Source: Linnemannia schmuckeri (Eukaryota; Mortierellomycota; Mortierellomycetes; Mortierellales; Mortierellaceae). From it: 64,000 nucleotides of DNA. Every line of letters begins with the position of its first letter. Positions within the stretch are counted from its first letter, which is position 1. Positions 23,723 to 36,024 of the stretch are shown one piece after another. The notes under the pieces were generated by a model. That model saw nothing but the letters and a program-made list of their open reading frames with translations. It was not told the origin of the DNA and did not search any database. A program made the translations under genes and the position numbers. Location of the stretch: NCBI GenBank assembly GCA_029449235.1, contig JANATG010000019.1:1275042-1339041 (forward strand). Reading direction: 5' to 3'.

Positions 23723-26700
23723 CTATGCCCCATTCAAGATACTGAAAAAGTCTTCTTCCTCTTTGACGGGTGGGCGTTGCACTGGAGGTGGACGCGGATA
23801 CATTGAATACGAATGTGGGTTCGAGTTTTGAGACACTGCTCCTCCTCCTCCTGCACTTACAGAACTAACTCGGCCTGGGGCTGCCGACGACGGTTGCGAG
23901 ACAGGTGTCTTAGGTCGAGCACCCATCATCGGTGGACGGGGTTGTCCAATGGCCTGTGTCGATCTCAATACAGGTGAAGGGGAAAGCCGTGAGGATAATA
24001 CGCCCTGACCCTGAGAAGTCACTTGTGGTTGGACCGGTCGCAAAGAAGGCGAAGGGGATGATCGAGGTTGTCCAGTCTGGCCAGGTTGAGCAGCAGTGGC
24101 GGGTCGAAGAGAAGGCGAGAATGAGGGGTGAGGAGGCTGTCCTCCGTACAGTCCAGGTGACGGCTTCAATGAAGGAGAGGGGGAAGGGGATTGTCGGTTC
24201 ATGGGCGATATCCTGGATGAAGGCGATATCATAGGCGACATCATAGGCGACATCCTGGGAGACGGCGATGCCACTCTTTGATCGCTCGATGCCGTTGATG
24301 GGCGACGTCCCCCTGCTGTCGTGGCTGTCATTGCTGTTGCTGTTGCTGAGGATGATGTCGATGTTGGTCTGGAAACAGGGCGAGCCCATGATACAGCTGT
24401 CTGAATGCGCTTTGCATCGGCTGGTACGGCAGACCGAGAACGGGGCTTGCGAGCAGTAGGTATCAACCTGCCATAAGCAACGTCAATCAACAGATCGTTC
24501 CGCAACACCTCCAGAACACAGAGGGCTCCCGAATGAATAAAACCAATCGCCTCAACTGTCTCCGTATCCGTCAACAAAGACTTGATCCTGTCCAAGCCCA
24601 TCGACAAATCTTCCCAGTCAAGGTTGTCCAAGGGTGTAGTCAATCCTTTGGCAGTCTGCAGAATAGCATCCAATGACTGTCGGTATTGTCTGGAAATGAA
24701 TTTAGTTTCCTATATTGTATCGTTGCAAAGGAAGCAGTACGAAGCGTCAGATCGTCGACACACACATATATCGCAATCATTGAATACAATAACCGAAGTA
24801 AACTTACTGCAATAAGGCTTCCAATGAGTTGCTGAAGAACCTTTGCCAGTGCCAAAGTCGTCAACTTTGAGGCATCGTCACCATCGGTGGGAAGCGAGGA
24901 GGAGGAGTTGGCAGACTTCTCCGCTACACGAATGTTGAAGTTCTCGCCAAGTCTCAATATCTGATCGCATGTCTTGTCTGTGAACTGGGTTAAGGCTCGA
25001 AGACCGTCAAAGTAAACCGTTAGCAGCCTCGACTCGAAAAACTTTTTGATCGGTCCCCGTGCAAAAAAGTCCTTCTCACTTGCTCGTGTCTGATGATTAT
25101 GCCACTCTAATATTGTAGTTGTTGTCATTATTGCAAAGTTGGTTAATGCGCCTTGTAAGCTAATGTGGACAACGTTGTTTGTAAGTCATCTATGTGAACA
25201 ACATCGCACATAGATGTGCGACTCACCTTGCTCAAAGGCATTGACATTATCGGGGATAAGAGTAGAGAGTTTTCGCGTACAGTTCCTGAGCTGGCGCAAG
25301 TGAGTAGTGCCCTGAACTCCCATCTGTTCCAAAAGAGCGACCATCGCGCGAAAGTCTTTGTGCCCAGCCAAAAGATCGATAGTCGGTTCTTTCACTGCAG
25401 AGTCCAAAGCCTGCGGTTCCAAAAGCTGTTCCAAATCATCTAACTGACCAACATTAAGGAAATCTGGTCGAGAGATCGTGATAACATTCACACGCGCTGA
25501 GGCTGCAGATGCTAAAGATCTGAGTGATACGAGGTGGGCTTGTCCTGACGCCTCAAACATGGTGGCAATATTCATCCTGGGCGGGATCTACGACAAACCA
25601 AAGAACGGAGGAAAATATGTTGTCAGCATACTAGTATATTCTAAGTCCATTTTCCAGAGCAAATAATGCATGGTGTTTGTTTAGTACCTTGAAGGAGTTT
25701 TGTTCGTCGTACACTTCGGACCCGCTCGCTCCTCCTTGTCCGTGTGAAAGATGACCAGCACGTCTCTATCAGCATTATTATAAGAGAGTTTGTTAGTCGC
25801 TATTCAAACCAGGGTTCAAGAACTAAAAGCAGGTCTACAGTGCACATGTCCACATACCACATCAGAAATAACATCGACTGCTCTCTTGCCAAGAATCTCT
25901 AAGGCTCCAAGACCAGTGCTGACAACATTGCCACCCACAGCCTCCAAAGTCGGGTTGGACAGCGTCAGACGATCCGTTTTCTCTGAAACCTCCTTTACGC
26001 TATCAGTAGACTCCTGACGCTGAGGTGTGCCCCATGCCGGAGATGCACTTCTTGGATACTGAAAGTCCAAACCCGATCCGTTCTTTTGCTGTTGAGACTG
26101 CCCAACCTGGGTGACCTTCCTGTGAACACCAAGAACGGCACTGCCGATGGCATTCGATGCGAAATCAAGTGTCGAAAATATTGCCTCCGCTGGCCGCAAC
26201 TATTAGAAGTGAGGAGATGTTTAGATGTAAGTGAAAAACACCGGTCTCCGATGACATCGTCCAACAGTATCGACACAATATGACCCTGGCCTTACATCGG
26301 TGGAGGGTCTCAGGTGAGAGGATAATTCCGTGTGAGATGAATCGGTGGATTGCGGCATTGAGAGGCTGTTGGCCGTGCGAGATCCTTGACCCAAAGTGAG
26401 GTTTCCAGACCGAGGAACCCCAAACAAATCCTTCACATTCCTGCCTGACTCTGTTAAAGACTGGCTATCTCGGCTTTGTAGATGGAATGCATCCTGCTGA
26501 TGAGCAGCTTGCTGGGTCTGGAAACCAAAGCCTGTCTTCTCCTGGGGTTTATCCAAAGGTGGCGACATGGTCGATTGTGTCGGTAAGATCGGTTGCTTAA
26601 CTGCGGATGATGGCTCTGTCGTAGGTTCAGCCTTATGGATAACCGCTTGATCATCCCAATCATCACCCCAAGCGTCATCATCACCCCAGGCGTCGGCTGA

Positions 26701-28068
26701 AACGTCAACTGCATCCTCGTTGTATGCTAACTTGCTCTGTGAGTGACCGCCGTAGGATACACCATTTTTGCTGAGACCTGAGGCTGACCGTGCCAAGGGT
26801 GGGCTGGGTTGCCTTGGCGACTGGGTTGACTGCAGCAGATCAGATATGTCGTCCTTGCGGAGCTCCTTCTTTGGCTGAGGAAAAAGTGACGAGCTACTTG
26901 TGTTGTTGCTAGGCAATTGCGACACGAAGTCGTTGTAGCGAAGACCATGCTGCTGGTTTTGATGCTTTTGTAGTAGTTGCTGTTGTTGCTGGTTTATCGG
27001 TTGCTGTTTCTGACGTTCCCGCTCATACTCGTACTGTGGATCAAGAGACTCATACACCTTGTCAATCTGTTCATTTGCCACGTTGCGAATACCCTGACCT
27101 GTGAAACGGAGAAAAAACATATTAGAGACTGAGATAGAGGGTGATGACATATCAATTACATGCATTCTTGCACGATTACGCTACTTACCGATGGTGTGCG
27201 CTTTGGAGACAACCACATTGGGGTTCTCAATGACCTCACTGACAGTGCTCACAGCGGTGTTAATCCAAGAACCAAGAGATCCCCAGCCACGCCCTGCTTC
27301 TTGCTGCTGCTTGTTTCTAGTTGCAATAGAAGGATCGGATTGCCTTGACCCGCCTTGTTGCTGGTAATGCGATTGGTTAGATCCAAAGAATTGTTGTTGG
27401 TGCTGTTGCTGGAGTCGAGGAGGTTGCTGTTGCTGTGTGCCTGACAATGAGGGGGTTAATGGAGGTTTGGTCGACAAGGAAGGTGAAGGAGGTTGATAAG
27501 GGGGATTTGAGGTCGAAAATTGTTTAGGATAGCTCGGAGTCGATGTAGGAGACGATGTAAGCCTCTGTGGATCGTCAGGTCGCTTTTGAGAAAAGACACG
27601 CTCTTGCACGCGGGCTGGCATGTGGGTAGAGGGAGTGTCGATTGAAGAGTGGAGCGAAGGCACTGCAGGACCAGTTGCCATCCTGTCATTGAATGACATG
27701 GTATTCAGTCTAGGCGATACATCTGATTGCACGTCGTTTTGGTGCGAGTTGGAGTTGATGGACAACCGCGGTTCCTGTTGCTGTGTTTCTAGCTGCCGTT
27801 GCACTTGTTTCGCTGGCTGTTGCTGCTGGGTTTGTTGTTGTGGTTGAGGTGATGGCACCTGTTGTGTTGGTTGCAATAGTGCCGACAGCTGCTGGACCGC
27901 AGCATGCTGAGCTGGTTCCTGAAGCGGAGCCAAGACCTTGGCAGCAGGGATGTTCGAGAAAGAGTCGCGTTCCTGTTCGTCCTCCTGCTCGCCTTCGGAT
28001 GCACTTTCAAAGTCATCGTCAGAGCCGTCGTCATCGGACAAGACGGGTGGATGTGGGTCGGGAGTCAT
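23723..28068 (-). CDS. FAM114-family (DUF719) protein, extended
   Basis: Seven exons (28068..27189, 27098..26296, 26199..25858, 25765..25688, 25587..25227, 25151..24808, 24676..23723) keep frame for 1253 residues. The N-terminus is acidic (LSDDDGSDDDFESASEGEQ). The family core begins with WGSLGSWINTAVSTVSEVIE and continues with AWGDDDAWGDDWDD, IFSTLDFASNAIGS, TLEAVGGNVVSTGLGALEILGKRAVDVI, GQGGASGSEVYDEQNSFK, IPPRMNIATMFEASGQAHL and a helical stretch (LTTLALAKVLQQLIGSLIA). Long Gln-rich linkers and a 230-residue Ser/Pro-rich C-terminal extension ending EEEDFFSILNGA are added, making it about twice the animal length. Animal FAM114A proteins are Rab2 effectors at the Golgi. A trafficking role is inferred from family only. 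Two acceptors (exons 6 and 7) were chosen for phase and deserve RNA support. Confidence 0.82.
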
Positions 28069-28476
28069 TTTGCGCTTCAGCCTTGGAAGGGGGGATGAAG
28101 AAGAGCAGAGTACGAAGGTAAAGTAAAGGTAAATGTTGAGAGCTCTCCCCCTTGGTAATTTTTACCCATGGTGTCATGTGACTGTTGGCAATCAAAGAAG
28201 CGTCAAAAAGACTAAGGAACGCCACCACTTTTTGCAGAGACAAGACGGTGGCAAAAACAACGCACAACCCTGTCTCTCTGTTGGCTCTTCCTCAACCGGC
28301 TCACTCTCTCTTGCTCGCCAGCAGGATTACTCGACTAACAGCGAGTCCGCACGAAAGAAAGTCATTCATCACCCACGCAACAAGCAACCAACAAACAACC
28401 AATTTTGCCCGGGAATCACAGCCAAGAACAGATTTACACTCGCCAGAATCAACCTACAAAAAAAAAAAAAGGCAAC
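28069..28476. promoter_or_regulatory. Short divergent promoter, FAM114-like / RBR ligase
   Basis: Only 408 bp separate the two divergent start codons, so the genes may share a bidirectional promoter. A 12-13-A tract ends just upstream of the RBR start codon. No further element is recognised. Confidence 0.45.
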
Positions 28477-31184
28477 ATGGACACACTGGCGATGCTATTT
28501 CCCTACCATAGTCGAACCCAGCTTCAAGAGCACCTGGAAAAGGCAGGAGGAGCTGTTGAACAGGCTGTAGAAGCATTATTCGATGTACCTGCGCCAACCG
28601 CCCATGTACCTACAGCTCCGTCACGCCAATCCAGTGTCCAAGACCTTACTCGGATAAATTCTCATATCCACACCAACACCGCCAAACGACAAAAGCAGGC
28701 ACTCACTCCCGTTTCGAAGGGAGTGGTTGACCTGACATGGTCTGATGAGGATGACATGGATTTTAACAAGGACTGTAATGGAGGATCACTCCAACAAACG
28801 TCAAAGGCGACTATCGAAATTGAGGACGACGCCTTTGACTTCGATGACTTTCCTCGCCCCCAGTCTTCGACACTCAGCGCAGGAGGTTCCAACATGCCAA
28901 GCTTCGAGGATTTTCATAAACAGGAGCAAAAGAGAATCGAGGACAAACGACTCAAGGAGCTGCAGGTGGAGGAGCAGCGTAAGGCTCTTGTCGTCAACTT
29001 TGTCTCACATGCTCAAGTCATGTTTGACAACATCTCGACCCCATACCTCGAACGCCTGATTGCGGAGAACCGATCCAAAATTGCCTCGGACGAGGAGCTT
29101 ATCGATACTTGCATTGAAACTATCTTTAAGACCAATGGCAAGTACCCCAAGGCCAAGAGAAAACGGGACGACGAGGAGGACGACGAAGAAGGTGACTCCG
29201 GATTAGAGGAGGACTTTGGATTGGGAGAAAATGGTAGTCATCAAGGATCCAGCACAAGTCAGTTGAATCCTCGTGCCAAGAGGGACTTTAACGAATACAG
29301 TGCTAAGATGAGCTCACAGTATATGCTGGACTCGTGAGTAGTCTTTTTCTCTCACAAGAACTACTGTTTTCACTCGATAACATATTATGCACAATCTGAT
29401 ATGAACGTGAAATTCACATACACATCACCATTTAGCGCGGGTCAATTGTTCCAAGACTTTCCAACGTTATCAGCGGTGTCAATCAGAGCAGTGCTGAACA
29501 AGTTTTCATATCACTATGCGCCAGCGTTCGAGTATATTACCAGCCTAATGACCGACATCCAGAATCCAGGAAAGGGCAAGAAGAAGAGCACTGAAGCCGG
29601 CGACGTCAGATTGACTGAGGTCAAAAAGCCACGGAAAGTGAGACCTCCCGTCCCTCTTAATACACTGGATCCAGACTTTCGGAGGGAGCTCTTATGGATT
29701 AGAGCCAAGATCGGTAAATCATTTGGCTGACCATGGCGACACATACGACTAATTCCACCGTTGCGAGTCTTGTCTCCTAATGTATTTCTGTCCAACCTAA
29801 CATGTCGTTAGAGAGAGAGCGAGCGGAGATCAATGATGCTTTGGCTGAAGAGGAGAATTTGAGGGTATATACCGAAAACAACAACCTGAAGGAGTGGTAG
29901 GCGCTTGTTTCATTTTTTGTTAGATGGTTGTCATTGACAATGTTTTATACTGTTGACGACGCGTTGTGCTGATGTTTACTTGTCTCATGTTTTCCTTGCG
30001 AATAACTTAGTGGATGTTGCTTTGACGATGTGCCTGCGAACAGGATAGCAATGTGCGAAGAAGGACATATCTTCTGTCTGAGCTGTTCACGACGCGGCGC
30101 TGAAGTTGAGCTTGGATATCGACGAACGGTCCTCAAGTGCATGACAGCTGGGTGCACGGCGGTTTTCCCAGATTCAGAGGCAGTGCTATTCCTGTCCAAG
30201 CCTGTCTTTGAGGGTCTCATGCGAGCGCGACAGCAGAGCGAACTGAAGATGGTAAGCGCAGGATCGAAGCACTATTCAAGTTTCTTTATCGAGCTGATGA
30301 CAGGACATGGAGGCTGACCAAGTTTTCATCTTTGCACGCGTATTAGGCTGGTTTGGATTCCCTGGTGGAGTGTCCGTTCTGTTCATATGCAGCGATCGTG
30401 GAGAATGACGAGGACAAAGAGTTTCGATGTCAAGGACCAAAGTGTCGAAGGGTGTCTTGTCGGCTCTGTAAAGCGCTCACACACATCCCTCTGTCGTGCG
30501 AAGGTGAGTTACAGTGGCTGCTATTTTTTTCTCCGTCGCGTTACGTTCCAAACGAGAGAATCTTTACCTAACTCGTGCTGCTTCTTGACTTTCAGAATAC
30601 CGCAAGGAACTGGAGAAGGATAATGTTCTGAGTGTCCAACACAAGGTCGAAGAGGAAATGTCTCAGGCATTGATTCGCGAGTGTCCAAAGTGCAAGTCGC
30701 GTTTCTTCAAGACGGAAGGTATGTAGTTGCGGAGCAAATTATTGGTCCTTCGTTCATAGTACATATGTAAGAGCAAGTTCTCCAGAGGTAACTCTTTCAA
30801 CTAACGCCCTTTGATGTCTGTAGGTTGCAACAAGATGACATGTCCCCAGTGCCACACGCATATGTGCTATGTCTGCAAGATCCAGATCAAGGACTACTCT
30901 CACTTCGACCAGTCGCCAGCAGGACAACCAGCCAAGAAAAAAAACCGTAAGTCAGCCTCTTGTTCGCCGTTGGTTGATGACAGGGCATGTAAGCAAAGTT
31001 GTTAGTAGATACTAACCTGCGTCTTTATTCTTTCAACTAACTACCAATAGTATGTCGATTGTGGGAGGACACGATTCAAAGAAACAACGACGAGGTCAAG
31101 GCGGCGGCACAAAAGACTTTACAGGAGCTGCAAACGCAAGATCCCAACTTGGCAGCCCAAGTCCGTCTGGATATCCCGAAGTGA
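28477..31184 (+). CDS. RNF216/TRIAD3-like RBR E3 ubiquitin ligase with CUE-like N-terminus
   Basis: Eight exons (28477..29333, 29436..29713, 29812..29896, 30011..30251, 30347..30503, 30596..30718, 30824..30946, 31051..31184) encode 665 residues. The RBR module at the C-terminus has RING1 (CGCCFDDVP, CEEGHIFCLSC, CMTAGC), IBR (CPFCSYAAIV, CRRVSCRLCKALTHIPLSCEE) and RING2 (CPKCKSRFFKTEGCNKMTC, CHTHMCYVC, then DYSHFDQ). By alignment with RNF216 the catalytic Cys should be the one in KMTC. These ligases take ubiquitin from an E2 onto the RING2 Cys before passing it to substrate. Residues 1-40 (MDTLAMLFPYHSR...AVEQAVEALFDV) resemble a CUE ubiquitin-binding helix bundle. The middle is acidic with a basic patch. 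The chosen ATG follows a poly(A) tract; the upstream frame has no ATG. Confidence 0.9.
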
Positions 31185-32585
31185 TGTAACTTCAGCCCCG
31201 GTGTGTGTATTCTCCAATCAACCCTGTACCATATTCTCTTTTCTCCTCTCTCTTTATTCCTCACTTCCTTCGCCTCCACTTTATTTTCTTTTGGCTCTAC
31301 TTACTTTCTCTTTCATCCCTACATCTTTCCAGTCACTTTGTATAACTCAGATTGGCCCCCTACTTCACCCACCTTCTTTCTGTTCCTTTCACTTTGTTGC
31401 CCCTATCTCAACCTTTTCTTCACTTCTCCACCCTCCTTTCTTCCCTACCTTGTTGCCGTCTGCATTGTCACTTTCTTTTCCACCCCTTTTTCTTCTTCCG
31501 TTCATGCAAAGCATCATGTAGTATGCCTTTTCTTCCATCTCTCTCTCTCTCATTCATCCCATGCCATGATATTCAAGGGCATACGTCTCTTTTTATCCCT
31601 TCCTTCGCTCTTTTGCATTTCAATTGAATAATAATAAAAAGAAGTAAAGTGTTGGCAGATACCATCTGATTACCACCACGGGATAGCCCTGGCCAGGCTC
31701 CAAAAACAGGTGTAAACTCGGTCCAATCTGCCCTTCCTTTTTCACCTTTTGATCGAGAAGACAACAACATCCAGTGTAGCACGTAAAGAAGAACTTGCGA
31801 TCTAAGCGATACAAAACATACTGAGTGGGGCTAAATCATCTCGCAAAGTGTGATAAAAGTTGAATGTATGTGGTTTGATGTCACCCTGTAAAAGACCTAC
31901 TTGATTTACTCTGTCATTGAAACCAAAAGCAAGACTTCTACTAAGAGTAGACTTTTCTTGTGTTTCGACAAGCATCACCCAGGCCGGGTTGTTGTGTGAT
32001 TTGTGTGTTGTTGATCAACAACAACAAAAAAGAAATGAATGATTGAATTAAAAAAATTCACTTGTTTTTTTCGACGCCAAATAAGGCGCTGTCTTTCGTT
32101 GAGGGCAACAGTCACCGCTCTCTCCTCTTCTTCCCTCCTTCCCGATCACTCACCGCGTAAACCTTCTTGGGCAAACTCAAATCACTCTCATGTTTCAACA
32201 CACCCTTTGTACACACAAACAACATACACACAGCGCAGGCTCTTTAGTGGTTGTCTGGCTTGGCTTGCTTGGCTAACTGACGGGATGGATGGCGGGGTGA
32301 AGTGGCAGGCAAGTTTGGCAGGTGGCAACAGAGCGAACTCGTGAAAGACAGATAGAGACATACCAATTGCCTTGCCCACACTCGCACAAATACTCGTTTG
32401 TGTCACTCGTTTCACCTTTGTCTCTTTCTCTCTTCTTCTTCTTCTCTGTCTGATCACCTCCCTCCATTCTCTCTCTCTCTCACTCTCTCTCTCCCGTGCT
32501 CATTCATTTCTCGCTTCTATTCACTCCTTCGTCATTCACTCACTTCACAACGCAATAGAACAGTAGAACATACATATCATAAATC
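31185..32585. other. 1.4-kb intergenic, pyrimidine-rich
   Basis: The left half (31200-31640) is a CT-rich 3' region of the RBR gene ending with AATAATAATAAAAAG, a plausible poly(A) signal. The right half (32380-32580) is the CT-rich leader of the MFS gene, including CTCTCTCTCT microsatellites. Between them no frame with recognisable motifs or splice partners is seen on either strand. Confidence 0.5.
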
Positions 32586-34625
32586 ATGGACGACCCAATA
32601 GCAGTCGCAGCAGCGCACGACGCACAAGAATCAACACCCCTGTTGAGAGGTGACACCAGCAACAACGACAGGAGACACCACCAGCACAAGACATATCATT
32701 ATGACGAATATGAAGCCCCCAAATGGTACTGGCCATGGCCTGCTGCCTATTGGGCTGCAATCCCTGTCATCTTTCTCGCAGGCCTCGCTGTTGGCCCCGC
32801 TATGGCCATGACGTCGCCCTTGGCCAAGCTGCTCTTCTGTGAGCGAGGCATTCCAGACCTCTTTAAGGACAAGAACAGCGACCACCTCCTCATCCCGGGC
32901 GGTGAGAAGGACTGTGACTCTCCAGAGTATAGTGCTGCCATTGCCAAGTTTACAGGTGTCTTTGCTTCTCTCACTTCCATCCTCGGTAATCCTCCTCCCC
33001 TCCTTGTTATTTCTTCATTTCATCCTTTCCCTTGACTCTTACTCCTTTAATGAACAACGGATTACATATCCTCCTTTTACTACTGATGTACCTATCTTTG
33101 CTCAATTGGTTTCTTCTTAACACCTCGGTTTTAACTGATCCGCATTTGTAGTTACTCTGACCGTCCGCTATTGGAATTCATTGAGCGACAGGATCGGGCG
33201 CAAAATGACCATGTTAGTCTGGGCGGTTGGTACCACCGTGGCACAAACCTTTCCCCTGATAGTGTACTACAACAAGGGCACGAGTCTCTACTTTCTATGG
33301 GTCGGTGGTATGGTTGAGGGTTGTGTGGGGTCGATCCTCTGCCTTATTGCTTTGGTGCACTCGTACGCAGCCGATGTCTCGAGCCCCCAGCAGCGCACCG
33401 TTGTCTTTGGCCGTATGATTGCGGGATGGTACGCAGGTCTTGGAATCGGGTACGTCCCTCCTCGTCTGCCGTTGAGCGATAAGTAGTAGAAAATAGTGCT
33501 TCGCAATTTTATTGTCAATTTGCTAACCAGTTTTGATTCGTATGTTTCACGAGAATAGATCAGCGATTGGAGGATTAATTGCTAAAAGGTTTGGAATGAT
33601 TACGGTGTTCTGGATGCTACCCATTATCACATTCGTCGACGTCCTCTATGTGTTGATAATCCCCGAGTCCCTGACAGTAGTCAAACTAGCAGGAAACAAC
33701 AAGGCCAAGATGACCAACTCGCAGAGTCAGGCGACTTTGATTGACGTCGACAACAGCACCACAGAGGGAGCCGACACATCCTTACGCAATCCCATCAAAC
33801 CAGCCACCATTCTTCGCCACCAATCATGGGTCGACCGTATCGTCCGGTCTTGTGTGTCCGAGCAACTGCCCCACCGTCTGGGTGGCAAATACAGTATCAT
33901 TGTGTTGATGATTACTTGCTTCTTCACTCTAATGTCTGTCATGGGAGCCATGTATCAGTCGAGCGTCTACTTGCTCTACAAGTTCAAGTGGACTGGAACG
34001 GAGCTGAGCTACATGGGCGCCATCCAAGGATTGAGCCGACTGGTTTCATTAACAGTTCTGTTGCCCATCATCAAGAAGCTGGCACCCTCAGGAGTAAAGA
34101 CCAACCCTGTTCTTGGCATCAACTTTGACCTCAAGGTCATGATCATGGGCTTATGGCTTGAAGCCGTGACCATGCTCATCTATGCTGTCGCTCCCATTGG
34201 CGAGTACTTCTACGTCGGTATGTCCTACTACTATTCACTGTTATGTGTGTTATTGAAGTTATTGGCAATTATTCAGGGATCGCGCAGTTGGGAACCAGAT
34301 GGTTAATTTTCCGCTTATTTGGCAAATAATATGTGTAGGTGGAGCTACGGGAGCTATTGGATCGTTGTTCTTCCCAGCGACGCGTGGGATCCTGTCCCAG
34401 TCAGTGGCACCAGAGATGCTTGGAAAGACCTTGGGAACATTGGCGACATTCGAGTCTTTGGCTGCCGCTATTGCACCATCGTTATATGCCTGGATCTATG
34501 CCCTCACGTTGAGGACCCACCCCTCGCTGGTGTTCTATGTGGCTGCTGGCGTCATCATGCTCGCCTCTGGTTTGGCGATATCTGTTGCCATTGCGCACAA
34601 AAACGAGATGAAACATCGCACCTAA
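32586..34625 (+). CDS. Major facilitator superfamily transporter
   Basis: Four exons (32586..32985, 33152..33449, 33559..34217, 34339..34625) encode 547 residues with about 12 predicted membrane helices. A polar His-rich cytosolic N-terminus (TPLLRGD...) precedes TM1 (AAIPVIFLAGLAVGPAMAM). The MFS motif A in loop 2-3 is NSLSDRIGRKMTMLVW. A Cys-bearing loop (CERGIPDLF...CDSPEY) between TM1 and TM2 and the loop 6-7 polar region (about 90 residues) resemble the SLC46/proton-coupled folate transporter-like group, but the substrate cannot be read from sequence. The third intron was placed to join FYVG with GATGAIGSLFFP. A competing 25-nt mini-exon in that intron breaks frame. Confidence 0.88.
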
Positions 34626-34756
34626 TGCCTTATTACTAAGAAGAGGAAGGGGCGAATAGCATTACCATTTGGATACCCTTTTTTTTGTTTTTACAAAACC
34701 TGGTATTAGGAGTACAAACTAGACGAAGTTGTATTAAATTCTGGTGTATATATTAT

Positions 34757-36024
34757 CTACGAGGCAATGGTTTGTGCGACGGCTCTGGAGTGTTCCACCA
34801 CTTTTTGTTTGTCAGTCTGTTGGCCTCTTGTGTTCACCAAGCTAATTCATGATTCGCAGTTACAGTTAGCAATAAGGAGTTAGAGCGGGGAGTGATTTTC
34901 AAGATGTATGAATCTTGGAGGAACATTACATACAGACAATAATGTTACCTCAGATAGGCGTTCCATGCGATGCCGACGACGCTGACAAAGGGTAGGCGCA
35001 ACTGAAGAGGCATGACACTAAACATGAGTGATTTGGGGACAGACAAATGCGTGAGAAGTTGTTAGCGTGCATTACAAAAATTTCGTCATTACTACGCCCA
35101 AAGTGATTGTCCGTTTTTCTCTGGGAGTTACCTAAAGTTCACGAGCTGGACCATGGGCCAGACAAGGTAGTTGGCTTGCAGTGTAGGAATAAACGTCTAC
35201 GGTGTAGGAAAAGAATAGGGATGATGTTAGACAATTGTATATGGTATGTCGACCAGCATATCATCAATGTTTAAATGAAGAATGAAACATACGTTGTTCA
35301 GCTTGTCCTTAATCTGCTGAAGACTTCCACCTTCAAGAACAGTAAGTCCAGTGAAGAGCATCGCAAGTCCAACAGGTGCGAAAAGGATCTGGTCGGCAGC
35401 GACTCGTTTCACCGCCGGCTTCAAAGTATGCATAATCTTAGCAGCTGCCTGCTGGTTCTGCTTGTTGCTCACAGCCTGGGCAGCAATAGGGAAGTTCTTG
35501 TCGAGGACAGTGTACCACGTGTGGATGATGGGTGCGACCGAAAAATTGTAAAACATGAACCGCCCTGTTCTTGCAAAATCCTGTGTAGGAGGGATCGTCT
35601 GCCGTAACTTGTTGTTAACAAGATCTGATTGCGAGAGTTGGTTCTCGACCTGTTGTTTGCCCTGGTGAACAAGCTCTTGCCCTTGGTGAACGACCTGTTC
35701 TCCCTTTTCCTTGATGTTGCCGAGCGTTGCGGAAGCGGTCGAGTCGACGCTGGTATCTTTATGGACGGTTTGGTCGATTTTATGGGCGAGCTCGGTGGCG
35801 CCCTCTTGGACGTTGATGCTCACATTTTCGAGCGTCTCGTTGATCTTGTGTGAGACCTTTGCTGCTGTTGTGGGGGCTGGTGCGGTCGAGGGGGTGAGGT
35901 ACTTTTGGGTGAGGGTGTCCGAAATTCCGGCGAGGAAGGCGTTGGTGACACAAATCGTCAGGATGGGCCGTGCCTGGTAGTGGCGGTTGTAGAATGCATA
36001 TGCAGGCTTTATAATCGATGCCAT
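34757..36024 (-). CDS. Mpv17/PXMP2/Sym1-family membrane protein with large insertion
   Basis: Four exons (36024..35293, 35196..35132, 35017..34949, 34841..34757) encode 316 residues, whereas typical members have about 170-200. It starts with AYAFYNRHYQARPILTICVTNAFLAGISDTLTQ, the family TM1 and GD(x)xxQ-like motif. The later hallmarks are DFARTGRFMFYNFSVAPIIHTWYTVLD, then PTLQANYLVWPMVQLVNF, PLQLRLPFVSVVGIAWNAYLS across three small exons. The family signature (NxxxWPxxQxxNF and WNxYLS) is thus rebuilt by splicing. Between TM1 and TM2 lies about 100 polar residues with repeated amphipathic heptads (VSHKINETLENV, ATELAHKIDQTVH, QVVHQGQELVHQGKQQVE). The family sits in mitochondrial inner or peroxisomal membranes and may form channels. 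Location here is undetermined. Confidence 0.88.

Noticed and set aside
24200..24270. Short GATATC/GACATC repeats
   Set aside because: They encode the MSPMISPS-type repeats of the FAM114-like C-terminal extension and need no separate explanation.
34274..34298. 25-nt mini-exon in the last MFS intron (GIAQLGTR)
   Set aside because: Adding it breaks the frame of the following conserved GATGAIGS block; direct splicing 34217 to 34339 keeps it.
34945..34948. Stop codon TAA ending the Mpv17-family gene after AYLR
   Set aside because: The AG|GTAAC donor allows a further exon (34841-34757) that gives the family's WNxYLS ending.
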